From: Bog-159 sp963709155
Lineage (GTDB): Bacteria; Acidobacteriota; Terriglobia; Bryobacterales; Bryobacteraceae
DNA length: 64,000 nt
Reading direction: 5' to 3'
NCBI GenBank assembly: GCA_963709155.1
Contig: CAVPVD010000006.1
Coordinates: 323,149-387,148 of the forward strand
Of this stretch, positions 32,181 to 42,981 are shown piece after piece. Position 1 is the stretch's first letter. Each line of letters begins with the position of its first letter. The translations under genes were made by a program, and so were the position numbers. The notes beneath the pieces are model-generated. The model was not told where the DNA came from. It did not search any database and saw only the letters and a list, made by a program, of their open reading frames with translations.

Positions 32181-34580
32181 TCATTCCGCACGGATGGTTT
32201 CGAGCGGATCGAGCCGCATGGCACGCCACGCAGGAAGGCAGCAGGATGCCACGGCCACGACGAAGACCATCCCTCCGGCGGCCGCATAGGTGGCGGGATC
32301 TCCGGATCCGACGCCATAGAGCATGGCCGAGAGAGCCCGCATCAGAAAAGCGGCGGCAACCACACCGGCCGCCAGGCCCAGCACCACGGGCACGAGCGCC
32401 TGGCGCAGCACCCATGTTCCGACGTCCACGCCTTGCGCGCCGAGTGCCATGCGGATGCCGATCTCCCGGTAGCGCCGGTTCACCGAGTAAGACAGCGCTC
32501 CATAGATGCCCAGCGCGGCCAGCAGCATCGCGATGCCGGCGAAGGCCGTCAGCAGGAGCGTCTGGAAGCGGCGTTGGGCGGTGGACGTATCCACGATTTC
32601 GCGCATTCCGCGGATGGCGGACACCGGCACATTCGCATCGATCTGCGCGACTGCCTGGCGGATGGATCGCGCCACGGAATCTACCGGCATTTGGGTGTGC
32701 AGGACGAACGACAGATCGCTTCCCTGGTTGTACTCGATGGGCAGGTAGACCATCATGGCAGCCGGATTTTGCAACTCGCTCTGCCGGATATCGGCCACTA
32801 CGCCGGCCACCCGCCAGATGCGGGGATGCGGGGATTCGTCGATGGTGAACTCCCGTCCAATCGGGTCGCGATCCGGCCATACGCGGCGGGCGGCGCTCTC
32901 GCTGACCAAGGCGGCCCATCGATCGGCGGCGGCGCCGGAATAGATTCGCCCGGAGCGCAGGGAAATGCCGGCCGCCCGGAAATAGCCCGGCGTCGCGAAG
33001 CGGATTTGCGCCATCGGGAGATTCGGAATGCGATCGGGGGTGAGGGCCACGCCCGGCAAAAAGATCGGATTCACGTAATCGTCTCCAGAAAGCGGGAGGT
33101 GGCTCACGGCGCCCGCCACGGATACGCCGGGAATTCCCGCCAAACGAACCCGAATCGCGTCATAGGCCGCATTGCGCCGCGTGGCTTCGGCGTAGCGCTC
33201 GCCTTCGAGCGGCACGTCGGCAGTAATGACGTTTTCCGTCTCAAACCCGGGATCGACGGTCATGATTTTCGCGAAACTGCGCGTCAGCAGGCCCGCGCCG
33301 ATCAGGAGAGTTGTCGAGAGCGCCACCTGCATGCCAATCAGCCACTGGCGCAGCGCACCGGAACCGCGCGTGTCCGTGCTTCCGCGCTGGCTCTGCCGAA
33401 GCGCCTCCTGCGGGTCGGATTGCGAGAATCTCCAGGCGGGCAGCGCGGCGAAAAGCAAGGTGGCGAGGACCGTCAGAACGGTGCAGAAAACCAGCGTGCG
33501 GAGATCCACGCCGATTGCGCCGCGATGCGGAAGATCCGCCGGCAATTGCGTAAGAATGCCGCCGAGAGCCCAGCCCGCGCAAACCACGCCGGCCGCTCCG
33601 CCGGCCGCCGACAACGCCAGGCTTTCGGAAAACAGTTGGCGCATAATCTGCCCGCGGGTGGCCCCCAGCGCCGTGCGCACGGCGATCTCTTTGCGCCGGG
33701 TCAGGCCGCGGCTGAGCAGCAGATTGGCGAGATTGGCGCAGGCGATCAGCAGCACGAGTCCTACCGCCGCCATCAAGAGGCCCAGGCCGACCTTCACCCG
33801 CCCGGTGAGATTGGCGCCGAGGGGCGACACCACCGCCTGGCGCACCAGATTGCCTTGGATCGAAGCCAGACCGGCGTCCAGGTCGGCGCGCGCCTGCGCC
33901 ACCGTAACACCCGGTTTCAGGCGGGCCACGCCCCAATAGCCGTGGTTCATCCGCTGGTCCGGACCGATGTCCAGGGGTAAAAGGATGTCGAAGCGCGATG
34001 CGTGTTCGGTCTCGAGGTCGATGGGAAGCTCGAAGCCGGATGGCATCACGCCCACGATGGAATACGCCGTCCCATTCAGTTCGATGCGGCGTCCGAGCAC
34101 GTTGGGGTCGGCGCCGAATCCGCGCCGCCAGAATCCATAACCGAGGATGGCTACGCGCGGCCCTTGGTTGACATCCTCAGTCGCGGCAAACGCCCGTCCG
34201 ATCGCCGGCCACACGCCCAGCGTCGGAAACAGCGACGCAGAAACGCCCGCGCTGAGCAGGCGCACGGGCTCGCCGGCGCCGGTGAGGTTCTGATGGCCGG
34301 GGCGCACGAGGGCGATGCTTTCCAGACTGGCGGCGCGTGCGCGCCACAGGTCGTAGACGAAAGGCGGAAGGGGCATGATCCCCAGGTTCTTCAGCGTGGT
34401 GATGCGGAGATGCAAGCTGATCAGGCGATCGGGCTTGAGGTAGGCCAGCGGTTTGAGCAGAACCCCGTCCACAATGGAAAACATGGCGGTGTTGGCGCCG
34501 ATCCCAATCGCCAGAGTCAGGACGGCCGCGGCGGTGAATCCGGGGTTCCGCAGCAATGCGCGCAAGACAGACTTCCCCAT
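32181..34580 (-). CDS. ADOP-family permease without PadR partner
   Basis: A 799-residue permease. I start it at ATG 34580 (MGKSVLRALLRNPGFTAAAV), because the open frame above runs through intergenic hairpins. It lacks the 80-100 residue cytoplasmic prefix of cassettes 1-3. Family segments are LAIGIGANTAMFSIVDGVLL, EIAVRTALGATRGQIMRQLF and, near the end, EIGIRMALGAQGVDVGTWVL with terminus RLDPLETIRAE. No PadR gene precedes it; a toxin-antitoxin operon lies divergently instead. It may be a degenerate cassette or one controlled otherwise. Confidence 0.85.
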   Translation of the reverse strand: MGKSVLRALLRNPGFTAAAVLTLAIGIGANTAMFSIVDGVLLKPLAYLKPDRLISLHLRITTLKNLGIMPLPPFVYDLWRARAASLESIALVRPGHQNLTGAGEPVRLLSAGVSASLFPTLGVWPAIGRAFAATEDVNQGPRVAILGYGFWRRGFGADPNVLGRRIELNGTAYSIVGVMPSGFELPIDLETEHASRFDILLPLDIGPDQRMNHGYWGVARLKPGVTVAQARADLDAGLASIQGNLVRQAVVSPLGANLTGRVKVGLGLLMAAVGLVLLIACANLANLLLSRGLTRRKEIAVRTALGATRGQIMRQLFSESLALSAAGGAAGVVCAGWALGGILTQLPADLPHRGAIGVDLRTLVFCTVLTVLATLLFAALPAWRFSQSDPQEALRQSQRGSTDTRGSGALRQWLIGMQVALSTTLLIGAGLLTRSFAKIMTVDPGFETENVITADVPLEGERYAEATRRNAAYDAIRVRLAGIPGVSVAGAVSHLPLSGDDYVNPIFLPGVALTPDRIPNLPMAQIRFATPGYFRAAGISLRSGRIYSGAAADRWAALVSESAARRVWPDRDPIGREFTIDESPHPRIWRVAGVVADIRQSELQNPAAMMVYLPIEYNQGSDLSFVLHTQMPVDSVARSIRQAVAQIDANVPVSAIRGMREIVDTSTAQRRFQTLLLTAFAGIAMLLAALGIYGALSYSVNRRYREIGIRMALGAQGVDVGTWVLRQALVPVVLGLAAGVVAAAFLMRALSAMLYGVGSGDPATYAAAGGMVFVVAVASCCLPAWRAMRLDPLETIRAE

Positions 34581-34642
34581 GTCTGGGAGTTTAGCATTGC
34601 CCGGTGTGGGGCAGGCTTTGAGCGTCGCTTTGAGCGTGCCGC

Positions 34643-34660
34643 GGCGAACTTTAGTTCGCC
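34643..34660. repeat. Short intergenic stem-loop
   Basis: GGCGAACT-TT-AGTTCGCC is a perfect 8-bp stem between the ADOP start and the toxin-antitoxin operator. It resembles the single-hairpin elements elsewhere in intergenic DNA of this window. Confidence 0.5.
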
Positions 34661-34677
34661 GGCTGGTTGACCGGCTG

Positions 34678-34693
34678 GTACCAAAATTGGTAC
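34678..34693 (+). promoter_or_regulatory. Probable operator of the HigBA-like operon
   Basis: GTACCAA-AA-TTGGTAC is a perfect 7+2+7 inverted repeat lying 8 bp before the proposed toxin GTG start. A TACAGTAT element overlapping its right arm (from 34691) may be the -10 region. Toxin-antitoxin operons are normally repressed by their antitoxin at such sites; binding by the HTH protein at 35046-35327 is inferred. Confidence 0.6.
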
Positions 34694-34701
34694 AGTATGG
34701 T

Positions 34702-35049
34702 GTGAATCCGGATGCCAAGCGTCTGCCGGCATATTTCTACCGCCTCGACAGCGGCAGGGAGCCGGTTCGTGAGTGGTTGAAGGGACTTGGGGCAGAGGAT
34801 CGCAAGACGATTGGCGAAGACATCAAGGACGTTGAGTTCTCATGGCCTATCGGAATGCCCCTTATTCGTCCGCTCGGCCGCGAGTTGTGGGAGGTACGGA
34901 GTAGTTTGCCACGGGGCCGGATTGCGCGGATCCTTTTCTGCGTAGCTGAGGGACGCATGCTGCTGCTGCACGGCTTCATCAAGAAAACCAGGGCGACTCC
35001 GCAACGCGACATCGACTTGGCGCTCAAACGAAAGAGAGGAGGAGCATGA
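34702..35049 (+). CDS. higB: HigB/Gp49-type toxin
   Basis: A 115-residue RelE-superfamily protein starting at GTG 34702 (NPDAKRLPAYFYRLDSGREP). FSWPIGMPLIRPLGRELWEV, then RSSLPRGRIARILFCVAEGR and LLLHGFIKKTRATPQRDIDL, form the strand-rich core and C-terminal motif of the Gp49-like HigB family, with basic residues expected of a ribosome-dependent mRNA interferase. Its stop overlaps the antitoxin start as ATGA. The toxin-first order is characteristic of HigBA. Longer open frame upstream is antisense to the ADOP gene and discarded. Confidence 0.85.
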   Translation: MNPDAKRLPAYFYRLDSGREPVREWLKGLGAEDRKTIGEDIKDVEFSWPIGMPLIRPLGRELWEVRSSLPRGRIARILFCVAEGRMLLLHGFIKKTRATPQRDIDLALKRKRGGA

Positions 35050-35327
35050 AAAAGAAAAACATAGGATCGTCGTTCGATGCGTGGCTCCGCGAAGATGGTA
35101 CTTACGAGGAGGTTACAGCCACCGCCATCAAGCGCGTTCTCGCCCGCCAGGTGGAAGCGGCAATGAAGGAGAAGAATTTTTCCAAGGCCGAGATGGCACG
35201 GCGGATGCGCACCAGCCGCGCCGCCCTGGATCGCCTGCTCGATCCCGAGTATGATGCCGTTACCCTAAGCACGCTGCGAAAGGCGGCCACAGCGGTGGGA
35301 CGGGAGCTTCGGCTGGAACTGCGGTGA
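35046..35327 (+). CDS. higA: XRE-family HTH antitoxin
   Basis: A 93-residue protein starting inside the toxin stop codon (ATGA). KEKNFSKAEMARRMRTSRAA followed by LDRLLDPEYDAVTLSTLRKA is a clear XRE-type helix-turn-helix. The N-terminal 35 residues probably contact the toxin. It would neutralise HigB and repress the operon at the inverted repeat 34678-34693. Confidence 0.88.
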   Translation: MKKKNIGSSFDAWLREDGTYEEVTATAIKRVLARQVEAAMKEKNFSKAEMARRMRTSRAALDRLLDPEYDAVTLSTLRKAATAVGRELRLELR

Positions 35328-35385
35328 TCCATTAAAGCCGGACGATCCCGCCCTGGCATGTGCCGGAGTCTCGGTTTCATTCGAT

Positions 35386-35399
35386 ATATGTAAGCATAT
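35386..35399 (+). promoter_or_regulatory. Inverted repeat upstream of the AbrB-type gene
   Basis: ATATG-TAAG-CATAT lies four bases before the ATG at 35404, where a repressor would block translation initiation or transcription. Autoregulation by the AbrB-type product is inferred. Confidence 0.45.
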
Positions 35400-35403
35400 C
35401 TGC

Positions 35404-35796
35404 ATGCGTGAGATCGTGAAGCTGCGGACCGTAGCCGGATCCGTGGTCGTCAGCCTGCCCCAGTCCGTGCTGGAACCGGTCGGACTCAAGGCGGGGGACC
35501 GGGTGGTCGTGGAGGCTGCACCTCCGCGGCGCTTGATCATTACGAAGGAAGGCAAGACCATGACATCAACTGCGCGTTTGGAGCTTGAAATTGACCTGCT
35601 CGGAAAGAAGAGGGCAGCGATTGACTCGGACCTCGTCTACACACAAGCGACGTACGACGTGGGGATGGTGACCGAGGAGGAAATGGCTCTGAGCTCGTAC
35701 GGGCTCACCCGCGACCGCGCCCGCATTGAAGTCGAAATCGCAGCGAAGCGGATAGATCTCTACGATCTTCAAGCCGGTGACGTGCAGTCCGCATAA
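35404..35796 (+). CDS. AbrB/MazE/SpoVT-type DNA-binding protein, orphan
   Basis: A 130-residue protein. Residues 1-45 (MREIVKLRTVAGSVVVSLPQ, then SVLEPVGLKAGDRVVVEAAP) form a swapped-hairpin AbrB/MazE domain. The remainder is a helical, charged segment (LELEIDLLGKKRAAIDSDLV and RARIEVEIAAKRIDLYDLQA) that could be a coiled-coil toxin-binding or oligomerisation region. No toxin gene follows, so it is either an orphan antitoxin-like regulator or acts with the adjacent HigBA module. Confidence 0.8.
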   Translation: MREIVKLRTVAGSVVVSLPQSVLEPVGLKAGDRVVVEAAPPRRLIITKEGKTMTSTARLELEIDLLGKKRAAIDSDLVYTQATYDVGMVTEEEMALSSYGLTRDRARIEVEIAAKRIDLYDLQAGDVQSA

Positions 35797-35874
35797 GAGG
35801 GCAGCGAAATGAGAAGCATCGTTGCGGTCGAACGGTCTGCCGCGCCGTCCCCGCGGCACCCGTCCCGGCTTACA

Positions 35875-37974
<2,100 letters not shown>

Positions 37975-37997
37975 AAGGGCGTCCCTCCTTGTTAGAC

Positions 37998-38041
37998 AGC
38001 CGGCCGGGAGCCGGCTTCCAGGCAGCGTGCCTGTCCCACAA
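37998..38041. repeat. Intergenic hairpins ending CCCACAA
   Basis: Two stems, AGCCGGC/GCCGGCT (37998-38016) and CAGGCA-GCG-TGCCTG (38019-38033), are followed by TCCCACAATTAG. The CCCACAA ending and gene-boundary position match the arrays at 29025 and 30992. It abuts the stop of the spermidine-synthase-like gene and the ribosome site of the E1 gene. Confidence 0.6.
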
Positions 38042-40411
38042 TTAGTTTAGCCGAGCTTGCACGAGTGAAACAGTATTTACAGCGGAATTGTCGCGAAGTT
38101 TTGCGGTGCGGACGGCCACCACCAGTGCCGCCAGATACAACAGGCCACCGGCGAGGAGGGTCTGGACCAGTCCCAGGTAAATGGCGCATACCAGCGATCC
38201 CACCGATCCAAGCACGCTGGCCGCCGCGTTCAGCGACCAGGCCCAGCGCACGGACGGCTTGTGCCATTCCTCCAGGCGTTTTAGCGCGGTGGGGAACGGC
38301 ATTCCCATGACGAAGCCGGCCGGCGAGATCAGCGCGACGGTGATGGCGAATTTCGTGGCAAGCGGCAATCCCACTCCGGCAGCCAGCAGCGGCGTGACCA
38401 CGGCCGCCAGCAGCGCCACAAGCACGGCGATCAGGGCCAGGGCGCGGTACAGGCGGCCGTCGTCGTTACTGAGGATGCGCCGGCTGAAGTAGCTGCCCAG
38501 CCCACTGGAGACCAACATGGAGAAGATCACTACCGTAAGGGCATAGGTAGGATGCCCAAGGAAGAGTACGAATTTCTGGATGAGCGCCATTTCGATCAGA
38601 ATATATCCCGCGCCGATGAACAGGAAGTAGAGGAGGAATCCGAGGACGCCCCGGTGACGGGGCAGCCGCGCGCCCAGCACCACCGGTGGCAGCGCCAGAA
38701 TGATCACGGTCGCAAGCACACTGATCGCCATCAGGGCGTACAGCAGAGGCACCGCCTTGTTGATCTTGTAGTCGGCCGAACGCCGGGACGCATTCGCCAG
38801 GAACGCGAGGATGTCGCGCGGCTGCACCGTATAGAAAAAGAACGGCTGGTTGTCGCCCACCGGCGAGATATCGTACTGGTAATTGCGTTCGTAAGCCTCG
38901 GGATCCGGGCTGCGCAGCAAATCGGTGAACTGGCCCGCGATCCGTTCGTCGGGAAAGTAGATCGGCTGCATGTGCGCGGCAACCATGGCCGCGCGCGCGC
39001 GGGAAAGGTCGCTATCGGGGAAGGGCTTGCGCGCGATCAGCACGGTGTCCTGGGCGCCCCAACCCTCGGTGGAACCTTCGCGGCCCACGATCACGTGCCG
39101 CCAGGGTTCCAGTTCGCCTATCTGGTGCAAAGCCGCCATGGCCAGCGAGACGAGACGAAGGGACTCCCGCGGCGGGTCGAGCCCCCAGCGCGTGAAAGCC
39201 ACCATCCCGTCGTCGGTGAGATGTAGAAGATAATCGCGGAGCGCGTCGGTGGTATAAAGATTATTCTCGGAAAGGGCGAATGCGCCCGCCGCCGTAGACG
39301 CCCAGGTATCCACCAGCGTCGCCTGCACCACCTGGTATTTATCGTGGCTGCGGCGCACAAAGCTGCGGCCGTCTTCCACGAAGATGTGCACATCCGGGCG
39401 CAAATAGAGACCGCGGCTCTGCGGCACGAAACGATCGCGCATGATGGTAGTAGCGATGATGGGGTTGATCTCGACGCCCGTAATATCGTGACTCCCGGAA
39501 GCCAGCGCGCGCGACACATCCCAGCCCCCGCCGGGCCCGATGATCAAAGCCTTGGCTCCAGGCCGTACGGCGTACGGCAGGGCGGGGCCTTGCTCCAGCA
39601 ACTGATGGCGCTCGTTCGGGGTGAGGTGCGCGAAGTCGAAGCCGGCGATGCCGGTGGAGGCGTCCGCGTCAATGAAGATACGGTAATCGCGCACGCCGAT
39701 GCGCGAGAAGCTGTTCCACTGCACGAACTCTTCCTTCTTCAGCTTCTGACCTTTGGCGTAGCGTATCGCGATAATGTTGTGCGTGTTGTTGTAAAACACG
39801 AATGAGAACAGGGCCAGGGCGAGGGCCACGGCGGTAGCGCGCAGTTTCACCGATCCGGCCATGCTGTGCCAGATGGCGCCGGCGGCGGCGAACAAGACGG
39901 CCACCAGCATGACGGTACTGGTGCCGCCGAAGTGATTCAGGAATGGCACCAGGAGCAGGCATCCGGCCGAGGCACCCAGCAGGTCGAAGAAATAAACGCG
40001 ATCGATGCGCTCGACGGTTTCCGAAATCGCTAAGGAAACAATGGTGCCGGAAACGAAGAATGGCAGGGACGTGGTGAAGTAAACCAGGGTCAGGTCCCAG
40101 GCGCCCGGCTCTTCTTTTTGCCCCAGAACTACCGCCAGCGCCGCCAACACCAGCAGGCTGTTGAGCATGCTGAGATAGCCCAGTTTCCGAAACAGTGGCG
40201 TTTTCCAGCCGGCCACGACATACGAGAAGACGCCGCCGACTCCTAAGCCGAAAAGCGCGATAGAGATTGCCAGAAACGCAAAATGGTAGTAGAAGACGAC
40301 GGAGAAGATACGCGTCAGCGAGAGCTCCAGAAGCAGCGTCGCCAGCGTGGTCAGCGCTACGCCCAAATACAGGTGAGGCCACGGGATGGAAGAACGTGAA
40401 GAGGACAACAA
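38042..40411 (-). CDS. Membrane-embedded spermidine-synthase-like protein
   Basis: About 789 residues from TTG 40411 (start uncertain; no clear ribosome site, and the open frame above runs into a hairpin and the VOC gene). Six or more N-terminal helices (HLYLGVALTTLATLLLELSL, LAISIALFGLGVGGVFSYVV) precede a Rossmann domain with AKALIIGPGGGWDVSRALAS, the acidic DITGVEINPII and VHIFVEDGRSFV. The C-terminal part has eight or so more helices (FLLYFLFIGAGYILIEMALI, VALISPAGFVMGMPFPTALK). This is the large fused spermidine-synthase/transporter-like form common in soil bacteria. The polyamine role is unproven in this class; the sequence fits a membrane aminopropyl- or methyltransferase-like enzyme. 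Confidence 0.82.
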   Translation of the reverse strand: MLSSSRSSIPWPHLYLGVALTTLATLLLELSLTRIFSVVFYYHFAFLAISIALFGLGVGGVFSYVVAGWKTPLFRKLGYLSMLNSLLVLAALAVVLGQKEEPGAWDLTLVYFTTSLPFFVSGTIVSLAISETVERIDRVYFFDLLGASAGCLLLVPFLNHFGGTSTVMLVAVLFAAAGAIWHSMAGSVKLRATAVALALALFSFVFYNNTHNIIAIRYAKGQKLKKEEFVQWNSFSRIGVRDYRIFIDADASTGIAGFDFAHLTPNERHQLLEQGPALPYAVRPGAKALIIGPGGGWDVSRALASGSHDITGVEINPIIATTIMRDRFVPQSRGLYLRPDVHIFVEDGRSFVRRSHDKYQVVQATLVDTWASTAAGAFALSENNLYTTDALRDYLLHLTDDGMVAFTRWGLDPPRESLRLVSLAMAALHQIGELEPWRHVIVGREGSTEGWGAQDTVLIARKPFPDSDLSRARAAMVAAHMQPIYFPDERIAGQFTDLLRSPDPEAYERNYQYDISPVGDNQPFFFYTVQPRDILAFLANASRRSADYKINKAVPLLYALMAISVLATVIILALPPVVLGARLPRHRGVLGFLLYFLFIGAGYILIEMALIQKFVLFLGHPTYALTVVIFSMLVSSGLGSYFSRRILSNDDGRLYRALALIAVLVALLAAVVTPLLAAGVGLPLATKFAITVALISPAGFVMGMPFPTALKRLEEWHKPSVRWAWSLNAAASVLGSVGSLVCAIYLGLVQTLLAGGLLYLAALVVAVRTAKLRDNSAVNTVSLVQARLN

Positions 40412-40452
40412 TTTATCTTTGAATGTAACATGATGCGCGGATGAACGCGGTG

Positions 40453-40941
40453 TCACCGCGGGCCGGGCGGCGGGGAGCCGCCATCCTGACGGCGGAGCCA
40501 GTCGCTCCAGGCGAGCACTCCCCACGCGGGCCGCGGCGCATCGGGGAGCATTGTGAGGAACTCGAGTTGATGGCCATCCGGGTCTTCAAAGAAGACCGAG
40601 GCCGCCGGCATCCACGCCAGCACTACCGGCTCGCCGGCGGGGCTGCCCGCAAAGTCGCGCGGCGTGACGTGCGCGGCACGCAGCCGGGCGGGCGCTTCAA
40701 GCAGGTCGCCCAGATCGACGCTGAACGCCAGGTGCAGCTTCATCCGCAGCGGTCCGCTGCCCGTCTGCCATAATCCCAACATGCCGTTGCCCGGTCCGCC
40801 AATCCAGTAGAAGGCGACCTGGCGCTCGGGGAACACGCGTGCTAACTCCAGTCCCAATACGCCGCCATAGAAAGCCATGGACCGTGGCAGACCGGCTACG
40901 GTCAGATGGGTTTCGAAAAGGCTGCGGATGGGGAGGAGCAG
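40453..40941 (-). CDS. VOC-family protein, probable CTG start
   Basis: The ATG at 40878 would begin in the middle of the first VOC motif (SMAFYGGVLGLEL). Upstream in frame the sequence reads FETHLTVAGLPRSMAFYGGV, exactly the beta1-alpha1 opening the family needs, back to a TAA at 40945. The only plausible initiator there is CTG 40941, six bases after GAGG. The remainder (LHLAFSVDLGDLL, ASVFFEDPDGHQLEFLTM) completes the fold, including the terminal Glu. The last 15 residues (RRQDGGSPPPGPR) are coded by an intergenic-type hairpin sequence. If CTG is not used, the gene is an N-terminally damaged pseudogene. Confidence 0.7.
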   Translation of the reverse strand: MLLPIRSLFETHLTVAGLPRSMAFYGGVLGLELARVFPERQVAFYWIGGPGNGMLGLWQTGSGPLRMKLHLAFSVDLGDLLEAPARLRAAHVTPRDFAGSPAGEPVVLAWMPAASVFFEDPDGHQLEFLTMLPDAPRPAWGVLAWSDWLRRQDGGSPPPGPR

Positions 40942-40944
40942 GGC

Positions 40945-41416
40945 TTACCTCAGCAGTTCGTCCAGTGTTCTAGCGTCCAGCACGCGCTCACTGAGTTCCT
41001 CGAGCTCGGATGCCGATAAGGCCGCCAGCTTTTCGCTGGCCGAACTCGGGAGCGCGCCGAAGCGCTTCTCGGATTTGGCGGCGAAGAACGGTAAGTTCGC
41101 CTTTCCGTTCGGCTTCAATAATGATCGGACCTAATACCTCGTGGTCCCTGATATCGAGATCAATCGGCATTTTCAACGTCTCCTGCACCACTGTTCTTGA
41201 TAAGCTTCGCAGCCCCGCCAGAATCAGCAACTGGGCCAGCGCGGTCTCCCGTTCCCCGGCTCCCAGACCGGCGATCCGTTCCACAATTCGGCGTACCGCT
41301 TCTTTATGGTTGCTTAATCGCGCCAGAATCGCAATCACGTTGTCGCTTACCGAATCGCTCTCCAGCAGCCGATCGCCGTCCAGCGTGCGAATGTCGATCA
41401 ACCGGTATTCAAACAT
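40945..41416 (-). pseudogene. Truncated, frameshifted Rpn/DUF4351 family gene
   Basis: The minus strand reads FEYRLIDIRTLDGDRLLESD, HKEAVRRIVERIAGLGAGER and LLILAGLRSLSRTVVQET, the middle of Rpn-family (PD-(D/E)XK nuclease) proteins. At about 41060 the frame changes and continues KRFGALPSSASEKLAALSAS, then ELEELSERVLDARTLDELLR and TAA, the DUF4351-type C-terminus. The N-terminal nuclease domain is missing, so the gene is dead twice over. Its stop codon at 40945-40947 abuts the proposed CTG start of the VOC gene. Confidence 0.8.
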
Positions 41417-41490
41417 AAAGCTGCCGTGGGTGCTGTTGCAGGGGGACTGCCCTGATTGAGTTAGCATCAAGAAAGTTGTAGTATTGTGAT

Positions 41491-42102
41491 ATGGCCCAGT
41501 CTCACCGCGAAGCGTCGCGGCGTCTCTTTGAGATCGCCGAGCAGCAGCAGGGTTTTTTCACCGCGAAGCAGGCTAAGGCCGCCGGGTTCGCGGAAAACAC
41601 TCATCCGTACCACGTCCAGGCCGGAAACTGGATACGCGAATACCGTGGCATTTACCGGCTCGCTCTGTTTCCGTCCACAGATCGGCCCGACCTCGTCCTT
41701 TGGGCGCTGTGGTCGCGGAACCGGAACGAAGAAATTGAGGGAGTCTACAGTCACCATACCGTGCTGAGTTATTACGATCTGTCGGATCTGAATCCGGCGA
41801 AGCTGCACATGACGGTACCGACCCGTTTTCGGCGCAGCAGTGAGATCCCGGGCGTTCTCGTTCTGCACTACGCAGATCTACCTGAGAGCGACGTACGGGC
41901 AGTGCAGGGCTTCAAGATTGCCCGGCCTCTACGGGCTATCCTCGATCTGATCGAGGCCGGCACGGTCGAGCGGAATTTCATCCGCCAAGCGATTACGCAG
42001 GCTGTCGATCGTGGTCTGATTACTCGGCCGGAGATTCGGAGTCGTCAAATGAGCGAACCGGCACGACGGATTTTCGAAGAAGCGCTGCGGCGAGCGGCAT
42101 AA
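41491..42102 (+). CDS. abiEi: AbiEi-type antitoxin
   Basis: A 203-residue protein. The N-terminal winged-helix (FEIAEQQQGFFTAKQAKAAG, then HPYHVQAGNWIREYRGIYRL) and the C-terminal antitoxin domain (YSHHTVLSYYDLSDLNPAKL, RPLRAILDLIEAG) fit AbiEi proteins of type IV toxin-antitoxin systems, which repress the operon and counter the toxin. It overlaps the next gene by one base. The short upstream segment TTGTAGTATTGTGAT may contain the -10 region. Confidence 0.88.
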   Translation: MAQSHREASRRLFEIAEQQQGFFTAKQAKAAGFAENTHPYHVQAGNWIREYRGIYRLALFPSTDRPDLVLWALWSRNRNEEIEGVYSHHTVLSYYDLSDLNPAKLHMTVPTRFRRSSEIPGVLVLHYADLPESDVRAVQGFKIARPLRAILDLIEAGTVERNFIRQAITQAVDRGLITRPEIRSRQMSEPARRIFEEALRRAA

Positions 42103-42974
42103 TGCCGGTTCCGAGAACATATGCGACGGCCGAGGCATTCCGGCGGGCGTTGGAAGAGCGCCTGAAGAGGGCAACTCTGACCGATCGAGTTGACCTCATC
42201 CGCCTCCGGCGACAGGTATCATTCGACCGCCTGCTGGCAAGATTGTTCCGTGAAGAGGCCGCGCCGTGGGTCTTGAAGGGCGGTTATGCGCTGGAATTAC
42301 GCTTCAAGGCAGCTCGAGCCACAGTGGACATCGACCTGACTGTACGAAACGTCCCGGGAGTGAAGGCCGACCAGAACGAGGTCTTGCGGGCGATGTTGCA
42401 GACCGCAGCCAATGTTCCTTTCGGCGACTGGTTCGAGTTCGTGGTCGGGCCGCCGGTCATGGATTTGACTGCCGCGCCCTACGGTGGTGCGCGATTCCCT
42501 GTCGAAGCTCGAATGGACGGCCGCATTTTCGCTCGTTTCCATCTGGATGCAGGCGTCGGCGACGTGATTGTTGAGCCGCTGGAAACGATCGTCTGCCGGA
42601 ATTGGCTGGGGTTCGCCGGTATCGAATCGTCGCGAGTAAGGATGATCGCTCGCGAACAGCAGTTCGCTGAGAAGATCCATGCCTACACTCTCCCGCGGAA
42701 CACGGCGAACAGCAGGGTGAAGGATCTGGTGGACTTGGCTCTTCTGATCGGATCGGGTGGGTTGGATCAACAGCGGATTCTGGAAGCTTTGACTCTGACG
42801 TTCGAGAAAAGAGCAACTCACGATCTGGTGAGCTTGGTTCCACCGCCGGATGATTGGCAGATTCCGTTTCAGGCCCTGGCGGAAGAATGCGGGCTCCCTA
42901 CCGATGTTGCCGCGGTGTTTATGGGTGTACGGGTGTTCGTAGAAGGAGTGCTGACCCAACGCACAGAGCAGTGA
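42102..42974 (+). CDS. abiEii: AbiEii/AbiGii nucleotidyltransferase toxin
   Basis: A 290-residue protein. WVLKGGYALELRF (about residues 51-63) and TVDIDLTVRNV (about 70-80) are the GGxAL and D-x-D motifs of the nucleotidyltransferase fold; EQQFAEKIHAYTLPR and RVKDLVDLALLI are later conserved motifs. AbiE-type toxins modify nucleic acids, recently shown for relatives as nucleotide addition to tRNA, and give phage-abortive infection in other hosts. It overlaps the antitoxin stop by one base, the classic AbiEi-AbiEii order. Confidence 0.88.
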   Translation: MPVPRTYATAEAFRRALEERLKRATLTDRVDLIRLRRQVSFDRLLARLFREEAAPWVLKGGYALELRFKAARATVDIDLTVRNVPGVKADQNEVLRAMLQTAANVPFGDWFEFVVGPPVMDLTAAPYGGARFPVEARMDGRIFARFHLDAGVGDVIVEPLETIVCRNWLGFAGIESSRVRMIAREQQFAEKIHAYTLPRNTANSRVKDLVDLALLIGSGGLDQQRILEALTLTFEKRATHDLVSLVPPPDDWQIPFQALAEECGLPTDVAAVFMGVRVFVEGVLTQRTEQ

Positions 42975-42981
42975 ATGCGGT

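Noticed and set aside
32433..33980. 515-residue open frame on the plus strand
   Set aside because: It is antisense to the ADOP gene, rich in Arg, His and Gln with no domain pattern, and typical of GC-rich shadow frames.
6563..34580. ADOP genes considered as MacB of MacAB-TolC pumps
   Set aside because: No N-terminal ATPase domain, no MacA or TolC gene nearby, and the duplicated permease plan with PadR neighbours fits ADOP.
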